A stretch of DNA of 64,000 bases from Macrothele yani (GCA_039090855.1 CM077005.1:18577921-18641920); one strand, 5' to 3'. Positions 1 through 11,004 are shown, numbered from the stretch's first letter. The notes: generated by a model not told the origin, from the sequence alone. Translations and numbers: made by a program.

Positions 1-345
1 TCGGCGTCCTCTATGACTGTATTTTTTATTTTTATTTATTTTTTTTGGTCTGCTGGTATGTTTTGCTGCTTCAGGCACGTCATGTGTCTTCCACTTATTC
101 AGTACATCCAAAACAGTTAACTTGGGTATGTTTAAACGCCTCTCCGTTTCCCTTATGGACAACCCACTAATATAACACCCAACAATCTTTCCTTTCTCAA
201 AATCAGTTCTCTCCCGCCGCGATATTTTCACTCAGCTGCAAGCTTGTTTTTATACCGTTTGCAGCTGTACCGCGCATCTTAATAATGCAGCGGAACCGTT
301 CATTGGCTTTTGAAGGGGTGTCCGGTGACTTTTGTCAATATAGTG
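1..345 (-). mobile_element. Tc1-like transposon, 5' part, cut by window start
   Basis: Read on the minus strand, this is the 5' end of the same Tc1 family found complete at 59041-60282. It has the terminal inverted repeat at 318-345, a TA at 346-347, an untranslated leader, then a start codon and the first paired-type HTH region (residues like MSRRE, GKIVGCYISGL, RLNIPKLTVLDVLNKWK). The reading frame is damaged by a T-rich insertion near 20-50, and the copy continues beyond the window edge. No intact transposase can be made from what is visible. Confidence 0.85.
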
Positions 346-1635
346 TATATGAGTGTAAGAAAGGGGTGTTAAATCCTCTGGAATAGCTAGCTGCTTTTCC
401 ATCATCCAGTTTTTATTAACTAATATCGCGAAAATGATTACCAAATATTTTAATTATTTATTGAGTAAAAAGGACCCAAAATTGCTTTTCTTTTTAATAC
501 TTTATTCAAAGCTGCCATCAGGGGCGTATAGGGAAATCTTTCTAGGGGGAGAGGGGCGGCGACAAGAAATGGAAGTGTTTGAAATAAACCGAAACGAGAT
601 AAAAGTTAATGAAAAAATAGAAGAAATGTTTTAATCATTTTTTTCTAATATAAGAGTTGACACATCTTTATTAAATTAAGGCATTTTTCTTCTAATGTAA
701 GTCGCATTTTAACAAAAAAAAAAAAAAAAAAAAAAAAGAAATGAAACACTTTCGGGGGAAAGGATCCCTTGGCACCCTACCCCTCTAAATTCAGATCAGA
801 TCACATGTAGAAGATTTTTGGAGGGGAGTGTGTGACCCCAAGTCTTAAACAACCCTTAAAAATAGGAAGCTATAAGAGATTTGGGCTGGAGTGCCCGATA
901 GGAAAGTCAGACGGAAGCGAGGTAGGAAGGGGGAGGAAAATGCTCTTATTTATTACCGGTTACCGGGGGCCAGAGCCCGGGGCCCGACGGCTTAACGTGC
1001 CCATCCGACGCACGGCGGATATTTAGTGGTTCGAGAGTTTCTACCTGCCTAGGATCGAACCCGAGGTCTTCTCCGTGACATTCACGAACGTTGCCCCCCC
1101 CCCTCTAAATTCGCCTCTGGCTGCCGTTAAACATTCATAACTATTTCTTTAACTAGCTTCACGTGAAATTTCCGCAATAAATTTTGTGAAATATTTTTTT
1201 CTGAGGCTCGATGCCACTTTGCTCATAAAAGCCCCGGGAGTTGAGGGAGTTGCGAGGGCTATCAGTATGGCCCTGATGCGGAGCCGAACTGAATGATATC
1301 GCATCGTCGGAAGGGGAGGAGTTACTACCGATTGTTATGGCGAGGACTTCTGAGGGGTTAAACTTCGAAAGCTGACACTGCGGAAGATTGCAAGAAAATG
1401 GAAAGCGACAGAAAATGCCAGAGTGAAGCCTCCCGAGAGACTGTCTTTTCACGGAAACATATCTCAGGATCATGACACGTGTTGCAAAACGTAGCAGTTT
1501 CGTAAGAAGAATTTGGTATGCAGCACTCAGGAGCTTCAACTGCTTGCAAGAGTGAGCGACTGTTGGTGTGCGAACAGAGGAAAGGACGTTAAGTTCAGTG
1601 AATTTCAATGGGCGAACTCGCCTGAAACTCCTGAC
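346..1635. other. Unassigned repeat-rich DNA
   Basis: No recognisable gene. A pure A run lies at about 712-737. Near 955-1070 is a GC-rich patch with a B-box-like GGTTCGATCCT on the minus strand, possibly an old tRNA-derived repeat. A 149-codon minus-strand frame (1159-1608) has no recognisable domain and is probably chance or a decayed repeat. Confidence 0.4.
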
Positions 1636-1854
1636 TTTTTTTTTTTTCTTTTGGAGGTTTAACGACTACCGTGAGCAACTCGATGGGCTATAAGCAGTCT
1701 CCTGTCCCTAATTTAGGGCCACTGCTCCCAGGGAAGTGAGAAAGCCAGCGCCGTCAGACAAGCACAACATTATACCTCACGGGAATTCGAACCCGGATCC
1801 ATCTCTGACGAACCGTCAGAAACCAGCGCTTAGAGAACTGCGCCACCTGGGCGA
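1636..1854 (-). mobile_element. tRNA-derived SINE (family 1)
   Basis: Minus-strand copy of the most frequent SINE here. It has a tRNA-like head (gcgcag..., B box GGTTCGAAT), a body with the conserved 'cttccctggaaccagtga' and 'ttagggac' blocks, the 'gttgctcacggtggtcgttaaacctcca' type 3' end, and a poly(A) tail seen as poly(T) at 1636-1650. Related copies lie near 23.6, 26.4, 28.5, 32.8, 38.5, 38.9, 39.1, 45.2, 52.3 and 63.0 kb. No clear target duplication was found at this copy. Confidence 0.85.
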
Positions 1855-2868
1855 CAAGCTCCTCATAACCAAAGCACAGTAGAACTTTCATTAACGGACA
1901 CAACCGAATAACGATAACGTCCAAACAACGGCAAGTTCTATAGTTGGTACAGAGGATCTGCGGTAGAACTGATATTAGCTATTACCTCGAAACAACGGAA
2001 CCTCTTAGCAGCAGTCAACGGGCACCCCAATCTGTCCGGGAGGAGGACTAACGGCTACTCTGTCGCTTAGGATCTTACTTAGCTCCTTCGATACTTCTGC
2101 GGGTGAGTAAGAAGGGACAGAGAATGTTGCTAAACGAATTGCGCCGCGGGAAGCATGAGTTGCATTACGGCTGGCACAGTGGCATGCTGCAGTGAAAAGA
2201 AAGGAGTTAAAATTTAGTTCGACGTGTAACGGTAATTATTTGATGCGAGCTCCAGCTCTCATGTGTGTCTCAGCCCCCACCGAGGCTGGCGGAGGTGGTG
2301 GTGTCTCTCGGTTTGGTCCCTGTGGGTTCTCTTCCAGTTTTCCCGTATGCCTCCGCCTAACTGTGCTGTTGCACTTCACTGTCTCAAAAATTATTCTGTT
2401 TCTCTTTCCTTTAGGGGACCTAGACCTTAATCTCCTAGCTTGCTGTTTCTAAGGGCTGTTTAAGACCAGGGGTCGGATACTGTGTTCCTAAACTTCTCTA
2501 TACAATGATTAATTGTTGATGTTTAGCTGTGGGTCATATAATTCTAGTGAAAAACAGGTGCAGGTAACTAAAAAAATTCTTGCATTTAAACTGCCATTTC
2601 TGGTTCAAAAATTCTGCTGCATACAACCAGTTGCATTTACTGTTGTAAATCTGGACATTTTCTCTCTTGGACAAAGCTCTGTTTCAGAGGTGGAGAACCT
2701 TTTCATGTTGGAAGGCCGCATGAAGTTAGTTGTAATTTAACCAGACCACATTCAAGAAACTTCAATTAGATATAGGCCTACTTCGAAATGTTCATTATTT
2801 TATAAAAATCTTACGATGTACTAACTAACTTCAAAAAATGAAAAAAAAGCTGTTAATTCTGAAGTTAA
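1855..2868. other. Unassigned intergenic DNA
   Basis: Nothing recognisable. Two short plus frames (2192-2452, 2513-2740) show no domain or plausible gene structure. Confidence 0.4.
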
Positions 2869-3540
2869 CTAACCTTTTAAGAACTGTATTGTTGCTGCCT
2901 TTTTAGCACGTCTTTTATAAAAAAAGATCGTGCTTGTGTTATCGGTTTGTCCGTCCGTCTGTAGACACGATATCTCTGCAACTATTAGTCCAATTTGAAA
3001 AATTCTTTTTGCATTGGGAAGCTCGAAATATGCGAATGATGATCCTTCATTTCGTTTTTCTTTACGATGTACAATTACGCCGCTAGAGGGCGTAAATGCA
3101 GATGATGTCGAATTCAAAAATACCTTTTATTCCACATATTTGCTTCTAAACATTTGATTGAAAAAAATCTTTTATCTTTCGATTCCATTTATGTCGAAGA
3201 GTATTTTAGATGTAGTTACTTTTTCAACTTACGCAAAGATTCTCCGCTAGGGGGCGTAAAAGTAAATTACATTTTTCACGATAACTCTTCTTCTAAAACT
3301 CCGATTTGCAAAACTTTTTCTTCAGCGGATGCATCTGCTGGTGGAAAATCTTTTGCATATAATTTCAAATTTTTGGTAAAGAATACTTTGGCCACCAGGG
3401 GGCGTAAGTGTTAATGTTTTCTTCTGATGTATTTGCCATGAAATCTGAGCTACTAAAATATCGATTGAAAAAAATTCTTTCGTGGACTGATGCCACTCAC
3501 ATCGATAAACGTTTTCGGAATATTTTCTTCTTAAAATATT
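2869..3540. repeat. Degenerate ~150-bp tandem repeat with 'gctaggggg cgtaa' core
   Basis: A leader with 'tttgtccgtccgtctgt' (about 2945) is followed by three diverged units. Each ends in a 'ccgctag(a/g)gggcgtaa' core at about 3081, 3244 and 3391, so spacing is roughly 150-160 bp. Units also share 'attgaaaaaaat(c/t)' near their starts. The same core recurs near 46.5 and 46.64 kb, so this is a dispersed repeat family with internal tandem units. No coding function is supported. Confidence 0.6.
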
Positions 3541-3548
3541 CCATAGTT

Positions 3549-3791
3549 TCTCCAGATCTCAACCCCATTGAGGTGGGATGAAGTTGAACGAGCTATCAGA
3601 CAGCTGGATCTACAACCCTGCAATCTCACACTCCTGGAAAGTGCTATTCATCAAGCATGGTCTCAGATTCTACAAAGCGCCTATCAACATCTTGTGGGGT
3701 CCATGCCACGAAGAATTGACGCAGTGTTAAAGGCAAAAGGTGGCCAAACGAAGTACTGAGGGGTTGGTTATAATAAAGTGGCCACTCAGTG
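3549..3791 (+). pseudogene. Tc1-like transposase, C-terminal fragment
   Basis: The translated end shows the Tc1 catalytic glutamate region (SPDLNPIEVGWDEVERAI) and the family-typical ending with SMPRRIDAVLKAKGG before a stop at about 3759. There is a one-frame slip between 'NPIE' and 'WDEVER'. It ends with a Tc1-type terminus at 3791 followed by TA. The 5' two thirds are missing. It is a third Tc1 family, distinct from the copies at 4946 and 6237. Confidence 0.85.
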
Positions 3792-3831
3792 TATAAACTA
3801 TAGGCTTACACTGTAAACCATGTATACTATA

Positions 3832-4943
3832 CAGGGTGCATAGGAAAGTCCCTTCAGCGTATATAACTTGCGAACGGAGAGAGGTACAGTTGTGCAAGTG
3901 AGATAACGGTATAGTAAAGCGACTACGCCCGATCGAATGCAACCGATCGCAGCGCTCCTAGCGACGAAATGCGGAAGTTAGCTATTGCAAATCGAAAACG
4001 AAAAGAGATAGAGCAAGATTTCCAAATACAAAGTTGTAGAACATCAATTAATTAGTACAAAACGACATTTGTCTTACACGGATAAAATAAATTGTCACCT
4101 GAATACCCTAAAATGTCCAAAATCGATGCGCGACCTTTTGTGTGAACGTTTGAAGGAAACAGGCATAGGTATGAGCAAATACACACAATTTATTGCATAA
4201 ATGCGTACTTATGTCAATACAATTTGATGACGTCGTACAAAACAAAAACAAAAAAGGCAAACTGACGCACAGTGATAAAAAAGTTAATGTCGAATATGTT
4301 CGAAGAGTTCGCCATTGCCAACAATACACATTTGTATTCGTGAAAGTAACTCTGCATGCAAATTCCTCAGCATGGCAGCATGGTAGGTGTCACACTATTG
4401 CAAGCATCTGTAACACGACGACGTACATCCAGCAGACTTGTAGGCGCTGTCGCGTACACGTGACGTTTTACGCAACCCCAGAAATCCAAGCTCGCCATTC
4501 TCACACAGCGTACGTAGACCTAAACTTCTGATCAGGGTACATTCTGCTACTGGTTTTTATATCGTAGGTACGGTACAACGTCACAATCTTCATTTACATA
4601 CGACTACATTTGCGAAATGTGAATATGCAGATTCGAATCGTCGCGCTTCGATTTCGGACATTTTAGGGTATTCGGGCGACAATTTATCTTATCCGTGTAA
4701 AACAAATGTCATTTTGTACTAATTAATTGATGCTCTACAACTTTGTAATTGGAAATTTTGCTCTATCTCTTTTCGTTGTCGATTTGCAATGGCTAACTTC
4801 CGCACTTCGCCACGAGGGGCGCTGCTATTGGTTGCATTCGATCGAGCGTAGTCGCTGTACTAAATCGTTATCTCACTTGCATAACTTTACCTCTCTCCGT
4901 TCGCAAGTTATTCCAGGCTAAAGGGACTTTCCTATGCACCCTG
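3832..4943 (-). mobile_element. Mariner-superfamily relic with ~297-bp terminal inverted repeats
   Basis: Arms at 3832-4128 and 4647-4943 are inverted copies (outer end cagggtgcataggaaagtcc) with scattered mismatches. A TA lies on each side (3830-3831 and 4944-4945). Between the arms, on the minus strand, is the C-terminal end of a mariner-superfamily transposase. The long arms and nearly complete loss of coding suggest a non-autonomous derivative. The right-hand TA is also the left TA of the neighbouring Tc1 copy. Confidence 0.8.
4250..4540 (-). pseudogene. Mariner-superfamily transposase C-terminus, frameshifted
   Basis: Minus-strand translation gives a block like DVRRRVTDACNSVTPTML, then in the next frame LHAELLSRIQMCIV...GELFEHI and a stop. 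This matches the usual end of arthropod mariner-superfamily transposases (helix before the final 'NGxxxEHL' tail). A one-base slip separates the two blocks. The catalytic acidic residues are absent, so it cannot be active. Confidence 0.65.
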
Positions 4944-4945
4944 TA

Positions 4946-6166
4946 CACTGAAGAGCAATTGAATTAGAGACAGCTGGCGTTATGCAAATGTGGCGCTGTG
5001 GGCGGCCCTGTAAACGGAAACGACATGACGTATGCAGCGATCCTACAATATAAGGAGTGATGCGACGGGAATCAGTAATAGTCGGATGCAGTATGGGTAA
5101 GATGAAGGATCTAAGCGCATTTGATTGTGGGCAAATTGTCGGGGCTCGACGAATGGGTCCTTCCGTCTCGGAAGTCGTGCAGGCACTGGGATTTTCACGA
5201 GCCACTGTGTCACGGGTGCACCGTGAGTACATTGAATCCGGTAAAACCATCCCTACAAGGGCCAACTACCGTGGACAACAACGTGTGGATGAGCGGGGTC
5301 ATCGTCGGCTAGCTCGCATTGTAACAGCGGATAGACGGGCCACAGTGCAAGAAATCACTCGGCAATTTAACGCTGGTGCACAAAAACGTGTAAGCAGCCA
5401 CACCATCCAGAACCATCTCCTCGATATGGGATACAGAAGCCATCGTCCCACGAGGTCATCGCTGCTGACCGCACATCACAGGGTGCAAAGATTAGCATGT
5501 GCGCGGGAACATCGTCACTGGACCCTAGACATGTGGAAAAATGTTGCCTGGACTGATGAGTCGAGATTCACGTTGGTACATGCGGGTGGCAGGATACGAG
5601 TACGGCGCAAACCACGTGAAGCGATGGATCCTTCTTGCCAGCAGGGTAATCTTCAAGCTGGTGGGGGTGGCATTCTCGTCTGGGGACTGTTTACGTGGAC
5701 TGAAATGGGACCCCCTGGTACGTGTGACATCGTCCCTCACAGGTCAACGTTACCGGGATATTCTGGACGACCATTTGCTCCCGTTTGTGCGTCTTCAACA
5801 TCCCACTGGGGACCTCATCCTGCAACAAGACAATGCACCGTGCCATCGCTCCCGAATTGTATCGGAATGGTTGGATGAACACTCCACCGACGTGACCTCG
5901 CTTCCTTGGCCAGCTAGGTCACCTGACCTCAATCCCATCGTGCACATCTGGGATGCCATCGAGAGAGATGTTTGAGGCTCTGACCCCCCTCCATCAAATT
6001 TTCGTGAGCTGTAGGAGCTTGTTCAGGGGTCGTGGATCCGTATGGCTTCCCAACGCTTCCGGTGTCTTGTCGAGTCCATGCCGAGACGAACTGCCGCCGT
6101 CATCAGGGAGAAAGGTGGTGCTACACGTTACTAGACAGGTATCTCTAATTCAATTGCTCTTCAGTG
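4946..6166 (+). mobile_element. Tc1-like transposon, copy A (1,221 bp)
   Basis: Bounded by matching ends (cactgaagagcaattgaatt and its reverse) and by TA at 4944-4945 and 6167-6168. A sister copy lies inverted at 49803-51013. Complete in length but its transposase gene is broken. Confidence 0.9.
5060..6134 (+). pseudogene. Tc1-like transposase, copy A
   Basis: N-terminal bipartite HTH (SAFDCGQIVGARRMG, VSEVVQALGFSRATVSRVHREY), the GQQRVDERGHRRL linker, then the DDE domain: first aspartate in WTDESRF, second in QQDNAPCH. A frameshift lies near 5705 between WTEMGP and LVRVTSSL. In the third acidic motif the usual NPIEHIWD reads NPIVHIWD, so the catalytic glutamate is replaced by valine. A stop and a small indel follow near 5974. 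The protein would be cut-and-paste transposase acting on its own inverted repeats, but this copy is dead. Confidence 0.9.
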
Positions 6167-6236
6167 TATATCTCAGTATTTCGGTCGTACGACCTATTGA
6201 CCCAGGGCACATTATACAGCCTCCTCGCACAATGCA

Positions 6237-7328
6237 ATGTCGCGGCGGGAGAAAACTGACTTTGAGAAAGGAAAGATTGTTGGGTGTTATATTAGTGGGT
6301 TGTCCATAAGATAAAACGAGAGGCGTTTAAACATACCCAAGTCAACTGTTTTGGATGTACAGAATAAGTGGAAGACTCGTGGCGTGCCTGAAGCAACAAA
6401 ACGTACAGGCAGACCAAAGAAAATCAGTGATAGAGGACGTGGAAGTCTCAGGAGAATCGTTACAGCTAATCGACGGAGTACTGCACAAGACCTCAGTGTA
6501 CAGGTGAGTAAAAATGCTGGAACCTCGGTATGTACACGTACCATTCGCAGAGAACTTTATTCCATGGGTTACCGTGGTCGTGCGGCTTCTCATAAGCCTT
6601 TCATCTCCACTCAGTATGCTACTTGTCGTTTAGCATGGTGTAAAGAACATTAATCGTCGACCGTATATTTATGGAAACAGGTACTATGGTCTAATGAATC
6701 CAGATACGAGATCTGTTAGTCTGATGGCCGCGTATGGGTATGGCGACAACCGTGGGAACGCCACTTACCACTGCGTACTGTTCCTACGGTCAAGTTTGGA
6801 GCTGGCAGTGTACTTACGTGGGGTTGTTTTTCGTGGTATGGTCCTACCCCATTGGTTATCGTGGACAAACCTGTTAACCAGCTCGTCTACCTCTATATTC
6901 TGGACAATTATGCCCTACCAACTCTGTGCCAACACAATGGAACCGAGCCTTGTTGGTACCAGCAGGATTGTGCACCGAGCCATAAAGCAAGGACTGTTAC
7001 GGTGTGGTTTGACGATAATTCCATATCGTGTGTGGACTGGCCAGCACATCACCTTGTGATCTTAATCCCATAGAGCACCTATGGGATGAATTAGAGCGCC
7101 GCATAAGAAGTTTGGAACCAAGGCCTACTACTAAGCTACAGTTAGCGGCAGCATTATGTACTGAATGGAAGCGCATGCCTATCGCTGTGTTCCAAAACCT
7201 TGTCGAAAGCATGTCTCCAAGGGCCAGTGCATGCATTAAGAGGCGGACCAATACCGTTCTAATGTATGTCAATAAATGCTATGTTGTGTTTCTCTTCTAG
7301 GTGTCCGTTGACTTTTGCCAGTACGGTG
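6237..7328 (+). pseudogene. Tc1-like transposon copy B, 5' end missing
   Basis: Homologous to the element at 59041-60282 from the start codon (6237) to the right terminal repeat (7301-7328, then TA). The left inverted repeat and leader are absent and homology begins at the start codon. Defects: a stop soon after ISGLSIR, a stop after AWCKEH (about 6651), later frameshifts, and a change in the first catalytic motif (WSNESRY, aspartate to asparagine). The QQD motif and NPIEHLWDELERRI are still readable. Confidence 0.85.
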
Positions 7329-7330
7329 TA

Positions 7331-7662
7331 CATCCCCTGAGTATATCTCTGTGTGTTCTTTTTTATTCAACAGGGTAACAACTAACTTTTTGATCCACCC
7401 TCGTAGTCCACTTAAATTGAATCAAATTACGAATGTTTATTGTCGGATGTGTTATCGTGGCTTTTTTTTTATTATTAATGATTGCCGTAGAAGAATTAAG
7501 AATTAAGAGAGAACCTAAACATCACTTCTTAAGATTTATGTTTCCAGTAAAAAAAAGAAAAAGAAAAGAAAGGTAAATAAAAACCATCGTGTACCAAGAG
7601 AAAAGAAAGAGTAGAATATGAAACAGATTTCCCATGTGCATTGGAAAGAATTAAGGAATATT
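7331..7662. other. Short unassigned spacer
   Basis: AT-rich DNA between the Tc1 copy and the RTE target site. Nothing recognised. Confidence 0.4.
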
Positions 7663-7883
7663 ATATCTAGGGTAGGGATGTAAGGTCAGGTGATGCGTAA
7701 CATCACAGCCTCTCCTTGACAAATGTCAACCCCGCCTTCTCGTGGTACATCCTGTTCCCACTAAAGGGGCTCTGACGACCGCCAATAGCGGTATAACTAT
7801 ATCATCGGGATTAGAGGAAATGCTATCCCACACTCACCAACCCGCTTGGCCAGCGTGGTGAGTTATGGCCAAACCCCTCCAAA

Positions 7884-9023
7884 ATGACTCCACAACTTAA
7901 ATCTTGGCCCTCAGTCTCCGGCAGCTGGAATGTACCTGGCCAAGGCAGCGGCCAGTGCGACATGAAGGCAGAGGGTGCTAAGAATCCCCGGAGGACCGGA
8001 CTAGGCTGCCATCTGATGCTGACCTTGGCTACGTACAACGGACGCTCCCTATCTTCTGGTTCAAGGCTTCTTGAATTGGAAGAGGAACTACAAAGGATCA
8101 AGTGGGACATCGTTGGGCTAAGTGAGGTAAGGAGAAAAGGAGAAGATCTCATTGAACTGAAAAGTGGACATCTCTTCTACTATCGTGGGACAGATACTGG
8201 CAGAACTAGTGGTGTTGGATTTATAATAAACAAGAAACTGAAGGATAAAGTTGTAGAAGTTGAAAGTTCCTCTGACAGAGCTGCACTACTCGTTATCCAA
8301 CTCTCGAGAAGATACCAGGCTCAGATTATTCAAACTTATGCACCCACCACAAGTCATGCTGAAGAAGAAATTGAAGAATTTTATGAGGAAATTCGTGATC
8401 TAAATAATAAAGGTAAGCAGCACTTGAAGATAATTATGAGAGATTTCAATGCAAAAATAGGGCAACGGCAACAGAATGAAACTTCAGTAGGTAAATTCGG
8501 TCACGGCAACAGAAACCAGCGTGGAAATACTCTCGTAGAGTTTGCAGAGGCAGAAGGGTTTTTCATCTTGAACTCCTTTTTCAAGAAAAAGCCACACAGG
8601 AAATGGACATGGAGACACCCAAATGGGACGACAAGTGAAATTGATTTTATTATGTGTAACAAAAAATTCGTCATAGAAGACTGCAGTGTGCTAAACAAGT
8701 TCAACACAGGCAGTGACCATAGATTGGTGAGATGTAAGATGCACCTCAACACTAAACTCGAACGTAGCAAGCTCATAAGACAAACAAAATGTATTGACAT
8801 AACCAACCTTAAAAAACACCATAATACCTTCAAATTGGAACTGAAGAACAGATTCTCTGCTTCAGTAGGCCTAACATCGGAAGAAGTGGATATTTCTGAA
8901 GTTAACAGAAAAGTAACCAAAGCTCTTATGGAAACAGCAACAAAATTAGCTGGGTCTAAGAATAAATTGCATGTGAACAAATTATCAGGAAAAACCAAAA
9001 TGTTGATGCAAAAAGAAGATTGA
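7884..9023 (+). CDS. RTE endonuclease domain (frameshifted from RT)
   Basis: 379 codons. The APE-like endonuclease nicks target DNA to prime reverse transcription. Visible motifs in order: TYNGRSL (metal-site Asn), GLSEVRR (Glu), a central QTYAPT, RDFNAKIG (Asp/Asn; usual form GDFNAKIG, so Gly to Arg), SEIDFIM and GSDHRLV (catalytic Asp-His). In RTE elements this domain and the RT are normally one protein. Here the frame ends at TGA 9021-9023, just after an A-rich run near 9011-9014. One missing A would explain it, either a real mutation or a base-calling error. Host genes labelled 'craniofacial development protein 2-like' are usually this domain. Confidence 0.9.
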   Translation: MTPQLKSWPSVSGSWNVPGQGSGQCDMKAEGAKNPRRTGLGCHLMLTLATYNGRSLSSGSRLLELEEELQRIKWDIVGLSEVRRKGEDLIELKSGHLFYYRGTDTGRTSGVGFIINKKLKDKVVEVESSSDRAALLVIQLSRRYQAQIIQTYAPTTSHAEEEIEEFYEEIRDLNNKGKQHLKIIMRDFNAKIGQRQQNETSVGKFGHGNRNQRGNTLVEFAEAEGFFILNSFFKKKPHRKWTWRHPNGTTSEIDFIMCNKKFVIEDCSVLNKFNTGSDHRLVRCKMHLNTKLERSKLIRQTKCIDITNLKKHHNTFKLELKNRFSASVGLTSEEVDISEVNRKVTKALMETATKLAGSKNKLHVNKLSGKTKMLMQKED

Positions 9024-10843
9024 TGAGGACAACTAAAGAAGATGTGACTTCCAAAGTGGAATATATAGAGCTATGCAAGACAGTACGAAAAAGTATCACT
9101 GAAGACGTAAGGAAATTCAACTGTGAACTAGTAAGGAAAGCAATTGAAAACAACCAAAGCCTAAAGATAGCAAAGGGACATCTCAGTAAGGGGAAAAAAC
9201 AGATTATGGCACTGAGAAAAGAAGATGGTTCTGTAACAAGAAATAGAGGCGAAATTTTGACAAGAGTGAAAGATTTCTACTCCAAATTATATGAAAGGGA
9301 TGATACATGTACTCCAGACATCATGAAAGGTACCAGTACCAGAGTTCTTCCAGTCCTTCCAGCTGAAGTTGCACATGCAATCAAGAACATGAAGCGGGGA
9401 AAAGCTCCAGGAGAAGATGGAATTACTGTAGACATCATACAAGAAGCAAGTGGAGAAATCGAAACAGTACTCTCCCAAATTTTCACTCGATGCCTTAATG
9501 AAGGGAAAATTCCAGAGGATTGGAACAACGCTACAATGATCTTGCTACATAAAAAAGGTGACATTGAGGATCTCGGGAACTACAGACCTATCAGCCTCCT
9601 ATCAGTGGTTTATAAAATCTTCACTAAAGTTCTTTCACACCGCTTGAAGGTGACACTGGACATGGCTCAACCGAGAGAACAAGCTGGATTCAGGAGTGGC
9701 TACAGCACAATAGATCATATCCACGTACTGAGAGAACTAATTCAAAGAGCGAGGGAATATGAGCTTCCATTGTGCATGGCTTTTATCGATTATGAAAAAG
9801 CCTTTGATTCGGTGAAACCATCAGCAGTTGCAATGGCTCTGAAATCCTGCGGTATTGAAGATGCATACATTAATATTATTAATAACATCTATGAAAATGC
9901 AAGTGCAAAGATTCGGCTGTTTGAAAATACAACACACATAAAAATTGGAAAAGGAGTGAGACAAGGTGACACCATATCTCTGAAGCTCTTTAATGCCACA
10001 TTGGAAAATGTCTTTCAATCAATGAACTGGGAAAACAAAGGGATAAAGATTAATGGAGATTATCTAACCCACCTTCGTTTTGCTGATGACGTAGTCATTT
10101 TTACAACTACCCCATCAGAGCTACAGAGTATGATCCAGGAACTTGCTGACAAGAGTAAAGAAGTGGGATTAAAAATGAACTTTCAGAAGACAAAAGTGAT
10201 GTACAATGCTTTTACAAGAAATGAAGATTTATCGATTGATGGAGAAAAGCTGGAGATAACAGACACGTACGTTTATCTTGGACAGCAGATATCAAGTGAG
10301 GGTCACATTGGTGAGGAAATTAATCGGCGTACAAAACTTGCCTGGAGAGCTTTTGGAAGAAACAGCATAATTTTCAAGAGCAATATGCCATTATGTCTTA
10401 AAAGAAAAGTGTTTGATCAATGCATCCTTCCAGTTCTTACGTATGGTGCAGAGACGTGGACCTTAGCTAAAAGAGACATACAAAGGCTGCAGACAACTCA
10501 AAGCAGCATGGAGAGGTGCATGCTTGGTGTAACCAGGAGAGATAAGAAGAGGAACACGTGGATCCGAAAAATGACAAGAGTGGAAGACATCATAATCAGA
10601 GTTAAATCCCTGAAATGGCAATGGGCTGGACATACTGCCAGAAGAACAGACCATCGATGGACAGCCGAAATTTTAGATTGGATTCCAAGGGACAGGAAAA
10701 GACCCAGAAGAAGACCACGTGGAAGATGGGTGGATGAAATTCGAAAGTATGCGGGAGTGACATATAGGAGACTGGCACAAGACAGACCGTTGTGGAGGAA
10801 ACTTGGGGAGACCTTCGTCCAGCAGTGGATTGATAATGGTTGA
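9023..10843 (+). CDS. RTE reverse transcriptase
   Basis: About 606 codons in the +1 frame relative to the endonuclease. The first ATG (9023) overlaps the upstream TGA by one base. Motifs: NYRPISLLSVVYKI (fingers), AFIDYEKAFDSV (RT motif A), GVRQGDTIS (motif B, followed by L where P is usual), LRFADDVVIF (catalytic FADD), then a basic C-terminus with WAGHTARRTDHRW and a final QQWIDNG. The frame is uninterrupted to the stop before the (gat)n tail. Because it ran into DNA with a perfect target duplication, the source was active when this copy inserted. Confidence 0.93.
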   Translation: MRTTKEDVTSKVEYIELCKTVRKSITEDVRKFNCELVRKAIENNQSLKIAKGHLSKGKKQIMALRKEDGSVTRNRGEILTRVKDFYSKLYERDDTCTPDIMKGTSTRVLPVLPAEVAHAIKNMKRGKAPGEDGITVDIIQEASGEIETVLSQIFTRCLNEGKIPEDWNNATMILLHKKGDIEDLGNYRPISLLSVVYKIFTKVLSHRLKVTLDMAQPREQAGFRSGYSTIDHIHVLRELIQRAREYELPLCMAFIDYEKAFDSVKPSAVAMALKSCGIEDAYINIINNIYENASAKIRLFENTTHIKIGKGVRQGDTISLKLFNATLENVFQSMNWENKGIKINGDYLTHLRFADDVVIFTTTPSELQSMIQELADKSKEVGLKMNFQKTKVMYNAFTRNEDLSIDGEKLEITDTYVYLGQQISSEGHIGEEINRRTKLAWRAFGRNSIIFKSNMPLCLKRKVFDQCILPVLTYGAETWTLAKRDIQRLQTTQSSMERCMLGVTRRDKKRNTWIRKMTRVEDIIIRVKSLKWQWAGHTARRTDHRWTAEILDWIPRDRKRPRRRPRGRWVDEIRKYAGVTYRRLAQDRPLWRKLGETFVQQWIDNG

Positions 10844-11004
10844 CAATGATGATGATGATGATATCTAGGGTATAGTTTACGTTATTCGTTAAAAACCAGC
10901 GGGATGTCATAAACTACTGTCAGTCTTAACATCATATAAGAATCACCAATGATCCAGGGATTATGTTTGTTCACTGAAATAAGAAAAAATCAAACAAAAA
11001 ACGT

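Larger units (their letters stand above)
7675..10860 (+). mobile_element. Full-length RTE-clade non-LTR retrotransposon (3,186 bp)
   Basis: A 12-bp target duplication, atatctagggta, lies at 7663-7674 and 10861-10872, which fixes both ends. The element has a ~210-bp 5' leader, an apurinic-type endonuclease, a reverse transcriptase, almost no 3' UTR and a (gat)n tail, the usual RTE plan and length. Three 5'-truncated relatives lie in the window (11512-12234, 41170-42093, 63355-63617). The only visible coding defect is a single-base slip between the two domains. Confidence 0.93.

Noticed and set aside
1159..1608. 149-codon minus-strand protein
   Set aside because: No domain, no promoter or splice context, and a second overlapping frame is also open.
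7884..10843. Host gene similar to craniofacial development protein 2
   Set aside because: The APE endonuclease plus RT, target duplication and (gat)n tail show an RTE retrotransposon.
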